From contig JAHQIY010000020.1 of the NCBI GenBank assembly GCA_019054805.1, positions 992,001 to 1,056,000 on the forward strand: a stretch of 64,000 bases of DNA, in the 5' to 3' direction. Position numbers and translations under genes: made by a program. Below the pieces are notes generated by a model, which was not told the DNA's origin, ran no database searches, and saw only the letters and a program-made list of their open reading frames with translations. Below, in pieces: positions 54,850 through 64,000 of the stretch. Within the stretch, counting starts at the first letter, position 1. Every line of letters starts with the position of its first letter. This stretch comes from Brachionus manjavacas (lineage: Eukaryota; Rotifera; Eurotatoria; Ploima; Brachionidae).

Positions 54850-57800
54850 ATGAATTTGGCATGAGCAACCAAATAGCGACATTGAAAACAAAAACAAAAT
54901 ACATTTCCAACAACTCTCAAATCACTTGATCGATTTGGAGAGCTGACCATTAGTTAAAATGTTATTTTAAGTAAATTATAAATCGTCTAGGTGAATTAGG
55001 TTAAGGAGATGATCGCATTTACGTTTCTATTTCTATTCTAAATTGGAAAATAAAATAAAACAAAAAAAACAATATCAAAGCAGTTGTTAAAGAATTCAAA
55101 AAGATTATTATTTATTTAAAGCTGTGTTTATTAAAACTTTCAAATTACTTAATCCAATTTTGGCTTAGGCTGAGAAAAACTAAGAATTTGTTTGTTCATT
55201 ACCTGAAATGCTTTTAGATTTGACAAAAAGCACAGAGTCATCGGGGACTCGCGCACAAATCTTGGCACGGTCTTCTGCGAATTAAAGTTTCATGACACGG
55301 ACTTGACGCGCTAATCAATTTTAGGATTGCCCCGGGCCGCTCGCTGCTTGCTAAACCATGCCAATTAATCAAACTTCTATTTGTTATGTGATTGTGCACT
55401 CTTTGATCAAAAACACATTTTACACCTGCTTGAATTTTTTTCTTTTTTTTTCCAAAAGAGAGAAAGAGAGAGAGAACACTTTTTTGCAATAAATTTTGAT
55501 CTTTTAGTTTTAAATTTATGCCCAAATTGACCTGTCTAATCTTAATCTAATAAAAAACTAAAATGGCAACAATAACAATAACAATCAAGATACTTATTTG
55601 TTTATAGACTTTTAGAAATTAATTCTTCAAAAGCGCCAAGACAGCGTTTTGACCAAAAAGTCGAAAAAAAAAGTCGAAAAAAAAATTTTTTTTCGTTGTT
55701 AGTGTGTTATTTTTATTTTCTTAAAATCTTAATTGTAGTCTGATTTGAAAAAAATCAAAATTAAAATCTTAAGGTAAATATAAATAATCTTAGGAATAGT
55801 TTAAATTCGACAAATAGCTTTTTATTTCTTTGGCATATTTAATCAAGTGCCACAAAAAACGTTCTAAAGACAACAAACTTTGAGCACTTTTTTTTCTTTT
55901 TTTCCATAAGCTCACCTAAGCACACGGCCTTATCTCTAATTAGATTGATTCTCAAAATAGCTCGTTTTTTCTCTTTTTGTTATTTTAAAAAGCTTTAATT
56001 TTTTTTCATAAGTTAAAGAATAAATCTCTTTTTTTTTCGTTAGTAAAGACTTTGGCTCAAATGAAACACTTAACTTAAATGATATTTATTTTAAAATCAA
56101 AGCTCAAGTAATAAAATGCTCATGCTGTTTTGCCAATATACTTTGTGTGTGATTTATAGATTTTATAATAGTTTAGTGAGCGCGGCGCATTTATTATTGT
56201 TATTGTTTGTAAATTCCACTTGAAACATAGCTTGGACGGTGCCTATTTTATTAATTAGATTGGACGTGGCGTTCAAGTGCTTTGGATTTTTATTCAAGAG
56301 TTAAAGAGGGACAGAGCGAGAGAGAGAGAGAAAGAGTTAAATTCGTTATTTTATTGTCTAGGTAGGTCCGAGCCGGGCTTATCTCGGTATCGCTTATCTA
56401 AACTCAAACATATCCGTTTCATTGCAAATTTAAATACTCAAAAAGCAAAGTCAGTCAAATTGTTTAGTCATTTGATTTACCTCTATCGCATTGTTGATGA
56501 TATGATTAAACAAAGCCATTAGTTTATTAGTTTCTTGGTTAAACATCCGCTTGGAGTGTATTTGCGGTAATTGGCTTCATTTAGGAAGCGTAAATAGGCT
56601 CCAAAAGGAAAGTAATAAATTTGGCATTAATTTACATTTTTTTTCAAGTGACTCAAAATGAGCAAAGTAATAAAATAGCTTATCAGCTATTGTTTGGAAG
56701 AGTAGAATTGTCTCTGTTTGCTTCTCTAGAGCTAGGCTAATTGTAAATTGCTGGAAACATATTTGATTAATATCGTATTAGTTTAATTCAGATTCCGTAC
56801 AAATAGATGTCTTGAAATTGTATCGCGGTTGACGAGCGAACCGGCTCCCCGCTCACTACAATCAATAGACTCGACTATCACTAGCTCTCAGCTTTGCTTT
56901 CTTTAAGTAGACAAGTTTGCAGCAGCGTTTGTGAGGCTTGTTGGCGAACAGCATTATTCAATTTGTGAGCTTGTTCAAGCGTTCTGATTTTATCATTTCT
57001 TAAAATCAATAAAATAAAAAAAGTAATAAAAAAAAATTAATTTTTTTGTTTTTTATTTTTTTTGTGAAATTTATTCGTTTATTATATTTCGATAAGTAAA
57101 TCTACTCAGAATAGCACGTGTCTATTCGATGCATAAGGTATTATTACTAAGGACTATAAATCGATAAATTAGAAATAGAAATTAATTTTGGTAGAGCAGT
57201 GCCAATTGTTTATTAGTCAAAGCAATAAAGTAATAAAGCAATCACTTTTGAGTATTTATAGACTAGTAGCTCTCGAATGCTAAAAGTAAAGAACAAAAAT
57301 TGAATTTTATTTTCTAAACTTATCAAATAAAACTTTTTTATTTATAATATTTATTTTTTTAAAAAAAATTTAAATTTCTAAATTTTTCTCACCAATCTCG
57401 CATGGTCCTTGTCACTGCTGCTCGGTGCATAATGTTCAAATGTTCGCTCTGCCTCAATGACCATTGATTCAAATGTTTTTTATTTGAATGCATGATTGAA
57501 TAGATAACTAGACATTAAGGGTCCATTAGGGGTTTGGAAAAAGAAGAGATCATCTAGAATTTAATTTTACATGTTTGAGTATTTTATTTTGTAAAAGCTT
57601 TGATGTAAAGGATCTGTCCTTTGAAACAGTGATTTAGTATGTTTAAGACTAATCAAAAGGTCTATCGGAGCTATCTTGTCTATGAAAGACTGATTAATAC
57701 TTCAATTATTTTTAAGCTTAATTATTTAAAAAAATAAAACAGCAAGATATTTAAGTTAAACAATTCGAATCTATACAATAGTTATTAATCCTGAATAAAA

Positions 57801-57889
57801 TTTTTCATTAAGTTTTATTTCAAATTAGTTTTTCTTTTAAAAATAAAGTCAGTTGAAAAAAGAGGTCTCAGTTAAAGTTTTCTTCCTCA

Positions 57890-58200
57890 AGAAGATTACA
57901 TAATCGATGCAGAATTTTTTTAAAACTAAGAGTTTGTGTTTCGAGGCAAAAACTTTCAACTGTTTTTGGTCGAGGGTTAAGAGAGGAAGAGAGAGTGGAT
58001 TTTAAGATTACATAATCAAATGGCTTGGAAGCTAAGGGTCTTTTATTTTGTTGAAACAGCGATTGTGTTTTAGGTGCTGTTTCTTTGCTGTGTACAATAA
58101 GGGGTCGAGGGTTAAGAGAGGGGTAGAGGGACAAGGAGTGATTATTAAGATTACATAATCAAATGGCTTGGAAGCTAAGGGTCTTTTATTTGTCGAAATA
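57890..58200. repeat. Tandem repeat (unit about 135-143 bp) containing GATTACATAATC
   Basis: GATTACATAATC occurs at 57894, 58006 and 58149. The last two are followed by the same AAATGGCTTGGAAGCTAAGG then GTCTTTTATTT, and GGTCGAGGGTTAAGAGAGG occurs at 57968 and 58103. The near-palindrome ATTACATAAT resembles C/EBP and PAR-bZIP sites. This is about 1.3 kb upstream of the prospero start codon. Confidence 0.85.
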
Positions 58201-59487
58201 GTGATTGTGTGTTTTATGTGTTGCTGCATTGTATGGATAGTAGTTTATTGAGGGACTAATGAGAGAATTTTTTAGTGATGGGTAAAATGAAAGGACTGGT
58301 CAAAATTACAAAATAATTTATTTGTATAAATTTTTGTAGTAAAGTTAATATGAAAATATCGTGTCTATTAATTATCTCCAAGTGATCGATTTGACAAGTG
58401 TAAGTGGTCAGTGTGCAAAAACGAACAACGAACGGCCATAAATTATTTAGTCACGGGCACTTAAGGTACTAGTAGTAGTAGTAGCATTAGTGGTAGATAA
58501 GCAACAACAACAAGCACAACAACAAAAAATTTGCATTTTAGATGATCCTTGTTATTTGGGGTCCACCTTGAAGACAGGCAAAAAACAAAAAAAAACAATT
58601 AAAGACATTTGTGTGTGCTTTTATTTATGATAAGGAATATTAGCGAGCTTGAATAATGGAAAAAAAAAAAAAAAGAATATAAAAAGATAAAAGTTTCTCG
58701 TAAATGTCAGAGCATAAGTGGTGTTCTTAGCGAACGCTATTAGTGAGTTAGCTTGTACGTTTGTGTATTGTTGAGCTCGAATCAAAAGTTGTTGTTGTTT
58801 TGTTTCGACGAATCGTATGAACAAAACGATTTAGAAATTGGATTTAGACAAATGCCAATCAAATTAAGTGCAGTCGCAATCTCCGCCTCGCGATCTTAAA
58901 GTATTTTTATGATCATTTCTTTTTTTTTTGTTCGTTTTTATTTTTTCTTCCAATAAAATAATAAATAACTAAAATATCTTAACGAATTGAATTTATTCTC
59001 CAATTTACTTTTCTCTTTCTCTGTTCATTTCGCCAAGCTATATTTATCTATTTTTCGAATTTATTTCCAGCTTTTAGCCAAAAAAGATTAAACCCATTTT
59101 GCAATTACTGAAGGAAATTCTAAATAATTTCGATTTAGAACGGATACCTGCAAAATCTCTTAGATATCATCAACAACAACAACAACAACGACAACGACAA
59201 CAAATTCCATTTAAAAATAAAATATTTATTTAAGTCATTAGGCAGATGATGATAAATATGGGGTCCTTGACAAATCGTCTTGGCTCACTTCTTTGCTCTC
59301 TCTGTGCGTCTTCGTCTAATCGAAGAGAGGGGGCCACTCAACTTTTGTTGGCATTCTTTCTTTCGTCGAGCATCTGCTCTACGTAATTACATCTAAATAA
59401 AAGTGATATTAAACATTTAAATAACTTTAGACCTAAAATAAAAAACCCACACACATACACACAATCACACACATCACTGACAGAAGT

Positions 59488-62209
59488 ATGGAACAGCCTA
59501 GCAATGGCCTTAGTGCACCGTCAGCCTACGACTTGGCGTGCCGATACAACAGCCTGTTTCAGTACAGTCCGGCAGCAGCGGCGGCTTGTGCGGCCGCGTA
59601 CAACATGTTCGGCAGCTCGAAGAGCGCGCCCATGGGCTCGTCGAACAGTCCCTTTCAGCCGCTGGGCACCATAGCCACTTCGTCGCTGCCCTCGTCCTCG
59701 TCCTCCAACCTGACCTCGTCGCCCACTTCATCTCTCTCGTCGCTGCTCTCCACCAAGCCAACTGTGGTCGAACAACACGACGCCAACAACGCCAAGACCA
59801 ATGGCAATCAGTCGTACGAGAACGTGTCAGAGAACGGCTCGGCCAGTGATAACGACGAGGACGAGGACGACGCCGAGCACAACTGTTCGCGTGGGTCCAG
59901 CTCGTTCGAAGAAAAGGACGAAGACAAAAATGACGTCGACGTGCAAAAAGTACAGGAGCAACTGAGCGCCGAGGCGCACAAGTCAATAGCGGGCTGCTTG
60001 GACCAGCTGGTCGAGTGTGCAAACGACGAAGAGGAGAGTGGCAAAAAAGTGGAAGAGCACAGCATCGGCTCGCTGATGAACACTCTGGCCAAGCGCTCAA
60101 ATCTCAACGTTGATCTTGACGCGTTGAGAAAGAACCTCATCGATTCGGTGAGCCAGGCCATTGAGAGCACTCTGGACTCGTTTGTGAAACAAGATGCCGC
60201 CACTCGACCACAGCCAGGACAGCACGGTGCCAAGCACAAATCGAGTGACGACGAGACCAAGAGAGCTGAGCCGGCGCCAAAGCGAATCAGAGTCAATGAA
60301 AAAGTAGCCAAAAACTCCATGAACAATAGTCAAAATTTCAACGTGTCCAAAATATTGTCCAAAGACACTAGCAAGAGAAAAATGTCGTCTGTGTGCGACA
60401 CGTTCAGCGCCAAGCCACCACTGGCCCACCAGTCTTTGTTGACGGCACACACTAATTTGAATGGCAAGCAGGCGCATTTGTCCACATTCTACTCGGCAGC
60501 GGCCATGTCCCATTTGCCGCCGCCGCCGCCGCCCAGCTACAATGGCCTGGCCGCGGCGCCCATTGCCAGCTCGGCCTCGTCCACTGCGTCCAACGCGTCC
60601 ACCAACTCGTCCATATCGTCTCTGTTCGCCAATCATCAGCATCAGCTGCTAATGGCCGCGGCACATGCACATGCCGCCTCCGGCCAAAACTCGACCAACT
60701 ACTTACAAATGGCCGCCGCTGCCAACCGCCTCTTCACGCCCTATCTCCTCGATCAGCAGCACAAGCCCAGCGGAGCGTACACGCCGACCAGCAACGGCAT
60801 GTTTCACTCGTCGTCGGCGCACAAACGCCGACGAACCAAGGTCACTGACACCAGGTTGTCGCCGCGCAATCCTCTCAGCCGTGTTCTGAACGGCAAGTTG
60901 CGCGACCAGTCGCCCAACAACGACAACGACGAAGACAATGAATACGACGACGAACAGCACCAGCACCATCAAGAGGACGACAGCGCATCGAGCGGATGCA
61001 ACGAGTCCGGCAGCACCAACGGCAGCAATTGCAGAATAAGCACCACTGTCTACTCCACCAATGCATATGACATCAACACCGACAACACTGAATACACTGG
61101 CTATCAGATATCCTTTTTACAAAAATGATGACATTTTTTTAGATCGCACATGCATTACTAAAAGAGCTCTTTGTTTCTTTTGATCGTTATTAAGAAGCCA
61201 CTGATCGCTACCATTTCTAATGAGTCAAAGTATTCAACGATTGTTAGCCCATAGCATTGAATACAAGTCCTAGTGCTAGTGTTTAAATGATCATGCTTGC
61301 ATCACATGCAGAATTGAAATTTATACTTTAAAGCTTTTTATGTACTTGGTTCACATTTGATAACCATTAGTGATTCAGATTGTGGATAAAGGTTCAGACA
61401 GTGATGCTGGTGCGCACAACATGTACAGGCATTTTTTTATCTCTCTATGCAGCATAGACCCATTAGAGGGCTTCTTTCTGAGTTTTTGATTTCTTTGTAA
61501 CTAGTGATACGCGCTTGCTGAGGAGGAGTCTAATTAAGAAAGGATTAAAGACAAAATGTAAAGTTGTCTGGAAATAACGATCAAAAGAATTGGCGACTCT
61601 TTTTCTCTTTGTTTAGAATGCAATTTTTTTATTTTATTTGTCCATAACTCAGTTCATTACACCTCGACACTTTCGTCACTGCATTTGAGAAAAGCCAAGC
61701 TGATGTTCTTTTTCTCGAGATATCCGAGCTCGACCATTCTCAGAAACTACTTTCCGGACGTGAAATTCAACAAGGCCAACACGGCCCAGCTGGTCAAGTG
61801 GTTCAGCAATTTCAGAGAGTTTTTCTACATTCAAATGGAGAAGTTTGCCAGACAGCATTTGGCCGAGGGCATGCGCAGCGCCGACGACATACAAGTCGAC
61901 TGCGACTCCGAGATATTCAGAGCTCTCAACTCGCACTACAACCGAAACAACCAACTAGAGGTACCGCACCACACTCAGCCATCTTTGTGAGGCTTTGTTG
62001 ATTAATTTTTTGTGTTTTAGATTCCGGCTAGTTTTTGCTTCGTAATCCAGGCCACATTGAGAGAGTTTTTCAAGGCTATACAGGAGAACAAGGACATGGA
62101 CCCGTCGTGGAAAAAGGCCATCTACAAGATTATAGCTCGCATGGACGACCAAATACCAGAGTACTTCAAATCGGTTCAATGGATGGAATCATTGGAGACC
62201 AATATTTAA
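59488..62209 (+). CDS. PROX1: Prospero/PROX homeodomain transcription factor, 3 exons, 702 aa
   Basis: Nuclear transcription factor controlling neural and other cell fates. Exons 59488-61107, 61661-61960 and 62021-62209 join in phase 0. Exon 1 (540 codons) is low-complexity: Ala, Ser, Asp/Glu-rich blocks ([11 protein letters not shown]), a basic stretch resembling a nuclear localisation signal ([20 protein letters not shown]), and HQHHQEDD. Exons 2-3 encode the fused homeo-Prospero domain: [20 protein letters not shown], then [52 protein letters not shown] and [20 protein letters not shown]. Helix 3 residues KWFSNFREF are intact. Exon 1 is far more GC-rich than its surroundings. Intron 1 is of the U12 AT-AC class (separate entry). 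The ATG at 59488 is the first in the long frame, preceded by an AC-rich leader. Confidence 0.96.
61108..61660 (+). other. U12-type AT-AC intron in prospero
   Basis: After codon CAG the intron starts ATATCCTTTTT, matching the minor-spliceosome 5' site ATATCCTT exactly. It ends TCCATAACTCAGTTCATTAC, with TCCATAAC matching the U12 branch consensus TCCTTAAC at one mismatch and the last bases AC. Using AC as acceptor keeps phase 0 and yields [14 protein letters not shown], matching the Drosophila pattern STL..MHLRKAKL. No GT donor near the exon end preserves the frame. Confidence 0.85.
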
Positions 62210-62213
62210 TAAA
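62208..62213 (+). terminator. Poly(A) signal overlapping the prospero stop codon
   Basis: AATAAA begins inside the TAA stop codon (62207-62209). If used, the 3' UTR would be only about 20 bases; other AATAAA hexamers lie further downstream (e.g. near 62738). Confidence 0.35.
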
Positions 62214-64000
62214 GCAGTCTACAATTTTGTGTATAGAAATTTTTTTTTTTTCACTCTCTCTCTCTCTCTCTCTCTTTGGTCATTTAGTTTTTAAATTAGT
62301 AAAATCTCATTTTTTTATTTTTTTTTTCTATTGTCTATTAAATTGTTAAATATTATTGACGCAAATTTTTTTTGATAATGTGCTGCCCGATTAATGCGTA
62401 GGCGATTGCAGAAAAACTGAGATGTTTTTGTTTTTTTTCTTCTTTAGGAACAAAAATCGAAAAAAAAACAACAAAAAAATAATTTTTTGTAATATTTATC
62501 TATTTTTTGCATTAAATTTATTAAAATTTAAAAAAAAAATAACCTTTTTTATTTCTAATTAACCAATTGAAATTTGAACACTAATTATGATAGAAAATTT
62601 ATTGGCCTTGTATCGATGATAAAGCTCGGCTTTTTTGGTGTCATTTTTATTTAAAATATAATTTGGAAAATAGCCATTAGTTTATAATATACAATATATT
62701 TAAAAGAGGCATATTATTGTGTAAAGGTAACATCTAATAAAGAAGATCAACCAAATCAAATACGTCGGTGTGATGTATTAGGTTTTAAACTTTTTTTTAA
62801 AAGAAAAAAAAAAGAGAAAAATTGAAAAAACTCAGCGCTGTCATTTTGAAAAAATGCAGTTTTTAAGATTGAAATATAGAAAAGAATAATGGGACCTTGG
62901 AATAGCTAGTGAATTATTTTCTTCAGTTTATGTTTAGCATGTTTTGGCTTATTGTTTTTGCTTGGTACAAAAGAGGGTTTTATAACTTTATTTGGAAGTC
63001 TTTTTTTGAATAAAGAAATTGGAAAAAGAGAATTTGACTTTTTCTTTGTGAAGAACATTATAGTCGGTAGAAATAAACTGAAAAAATTAAAAGTCTACAA
63101 TAGCGGGACTACGCTAGCCGTTCTGTTTTGGTAATTTAGTTAAACTAAATTGATCGTAGAATATAAACTATTAAATATTTGTGAGTAATCTTCTTTTTAT
63201 TAAAAACAATTTAGTCTCAGCAAGACCTGAAAATCATCGGATCATTGAGTCACTATTTTTGTGGTCTAAGACAAACCAGAATTTTTTTGTAATAAATATT
63301 TTGGATTTTTTGTTAACAAAGTTGACTCAGACCAAAACCGTAAATTAGAAATTTTATTAAAACTCAACCTGAACAGAAGCAATAAATGCTTAAAATTCAA
63401 AACTGATAGCGACATTTTGTCGAAATCCCTGGATTATTATTATATATGTTCAATGTGGAAAAATGTAAAATTAAGTAATTTATTAATAAATTTAAAAGCT
63501 GAATTCTTAAGAATAATTATACTAATTAAAGAGCGTTAATTTAGTCGCATGTTATTTCTCTAATATCACTAATTTGAGCATTGGAGCAAGGACAGCAGAC
63601 AACAAGATACACACAGTCCCGAAACTTCAGCATTCCGAATTGATTTTAAAGATTTTTTTAATTTAAAATTTTCTAAATAATTTGCTTTTTTTATTTTTAT
63701 TTTCAAGGGTTTATGCTGTGAATACGGTGCTAAATGTTGTGCTCAAAATATTAAGAAAATAAAAAGCAATCTCGTTGCCTAATTAAAGCCAAAAATCATT
63801 TTTTAATTTTATTAATAAATCAAAAATGTAAAATAATAATTAGAAACAAAAAACAGCCAAGACTAGGGCCAAACTATTTTTCAAACAAGTACTGCCAAAT
63901 AGAACATATTGAGAGTTGTTGCCTGCGACATTTTTTCTTAATGGGACTAAAACAATTAATTTTAATAAGCGTTTTATGAACCAATTCAATTTTATTGCCT
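62210..64000. other. 3' flank of prospero, no gene recognised
   Basis: AT-rich. A CT microsatellite lies at about 62254-62276. The frame at 62952-63134 is short and shows no family features. No RNA gene or repeat was recognised. Confidence 0.45.

Larger units (their letters stand above)
53561..59487. promoter_or_regulatory. Large non-coding region upstream of prospero
   Basis: About 6 kb without a convincing coding exon. From roughly 54.5 kb the sequence becomes less monotonous, with GA tracts (54823-54849, 55458-55474, 56315-56335) reminiscent of GAGA-factor sites. There are GC-richer islets (55260-55360; 56820-56960; 59275-59390), CAA repeats (58503, 59170) and a tandem repeat at 57.9-58.2 kb. 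The GC-richer islets could include non-coding first exons or enhancers of prospero. Long regulatory flanks are usual for homeobox genes; the role here is inferred. Confidence 0.45.

Noticed and set aside
57868-58229. Two similar minus-strand ORFs
   Set aside because: They are translations of the tandem repeat; the similarity is explained by DNA duplication.
59510-60972. Several antisense and alternative-frame ORFs over prospero exon 1
   Set aside because: GC-rich low-complexity coding DNA leaves all frames open by chance; only the frame from 59488 leads into the homeo-Prospero domain.
1-64000. CRISPR arrays, operons, bacterial promoters, phage or viral genes
   Set aside because: No spaced direct repeats or bacterial gene organisation; the spliced animal genes make these categories inapplicable, and all RT genes seen are of the CR1-like non-LTR type.

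Overview
This is a stretch of an animal nuclear genome. It is strongly AT-rich, with spliced genes, many very short introns (about 45-70 bases) and metazoan-only proteins (a Prospero/PROX homeoprotein, CCDC81, a KIAA2012-type protein). Extreme AT content, tiny introns and CR1-like retroposons would fit a small invertebrate such as a monogonont rotifer, but the species is an inference; a flatworm or another spiralian is not excluded.

Layout. 1-5.8 kb, minus strand: the first exon of GTP cyclohydrolase I (cut by the window edge), fumarylacetoacetase (3 exons, 421 aa) and the SMC5/6 subunit NSE1 (intronless, 282 aa). 6.3-15.3 kb: retroposon scraps, a hinderin-like (KIAA1328) gene on the minus strand with a nested inverted-repeat element in its last intron, and a hAT-like MITE at 12.1 kb. 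15.36-23.0 kb, plus strand: an 11-exon homologue of vertebrate KIAA2012 (1501 aa as I splice it), one intron being GC-AG. 23.2-30 kb: transposon graveyard (a 660-bp element with perfect 45-bp inverted repeats, a decayed CR1-like element, a piggyBac-like remnant, a more GC-rich retroposon). 30.2-32.1 kb: a possible 46-aa microprotein gene and a 4-exon gene of unknown family (414 aa). 34.8-42.3 kb, minus: CCDC81 (8 exons, 703 aa) and ribosomal protein S6 (3 exons, 241 aa). 44.9-48.75 kb: a nearly intact CR1-like non-LTR retrotransposon (ORF1 with one frameshift, ORF2 open for 990 aa). 49.3 kb: tRNA-Lys(CTT). 50.2-52.2 kb: Misato (8 exons, 544 aa). 52.46-53.22 kb, minus: two mutually consistent exons of an unidentified gene. 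59.5-62.2 kb: Prospero (3 exons, 702 aa), preceded by about 6 kb of non-coding DNA with tandem repeats and GA tracts.

The genes do not form one pathway. GCH1 (tetrahydrobiopterin, the phenylalanine hydroxylase cofactor) and FAH (last step of tyrosine breakdown) are neighbours in the same amino-acid pathway, which may be chance. CCDC81, hinderin and KIAA2012 homologues are linked in other animals to centrosomes or cilia.

The most notable observations are: (1) the intron before the Prospero domain begins ATATCCTTT and ends AC with a TCCATAAC branch-like element, i.e. a U12-type AT-AC intron at the position where Drosophila prospero has its twintron; (2) several retroposon families in the window share one 3' architecture, short hairpin(s) followed at once by a TAC/ATT trinucleotide tail; (3) nested and long inverted-repeat elements, one carrying a small ORF and one flanked by an 8-bp duplication; (4) unrecognised genes reconstructed by splice-phase logic at 30.2-32.1 and 52.5-53.2 kb. 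Exon coordinates were read by eye and may be off by a base or two.
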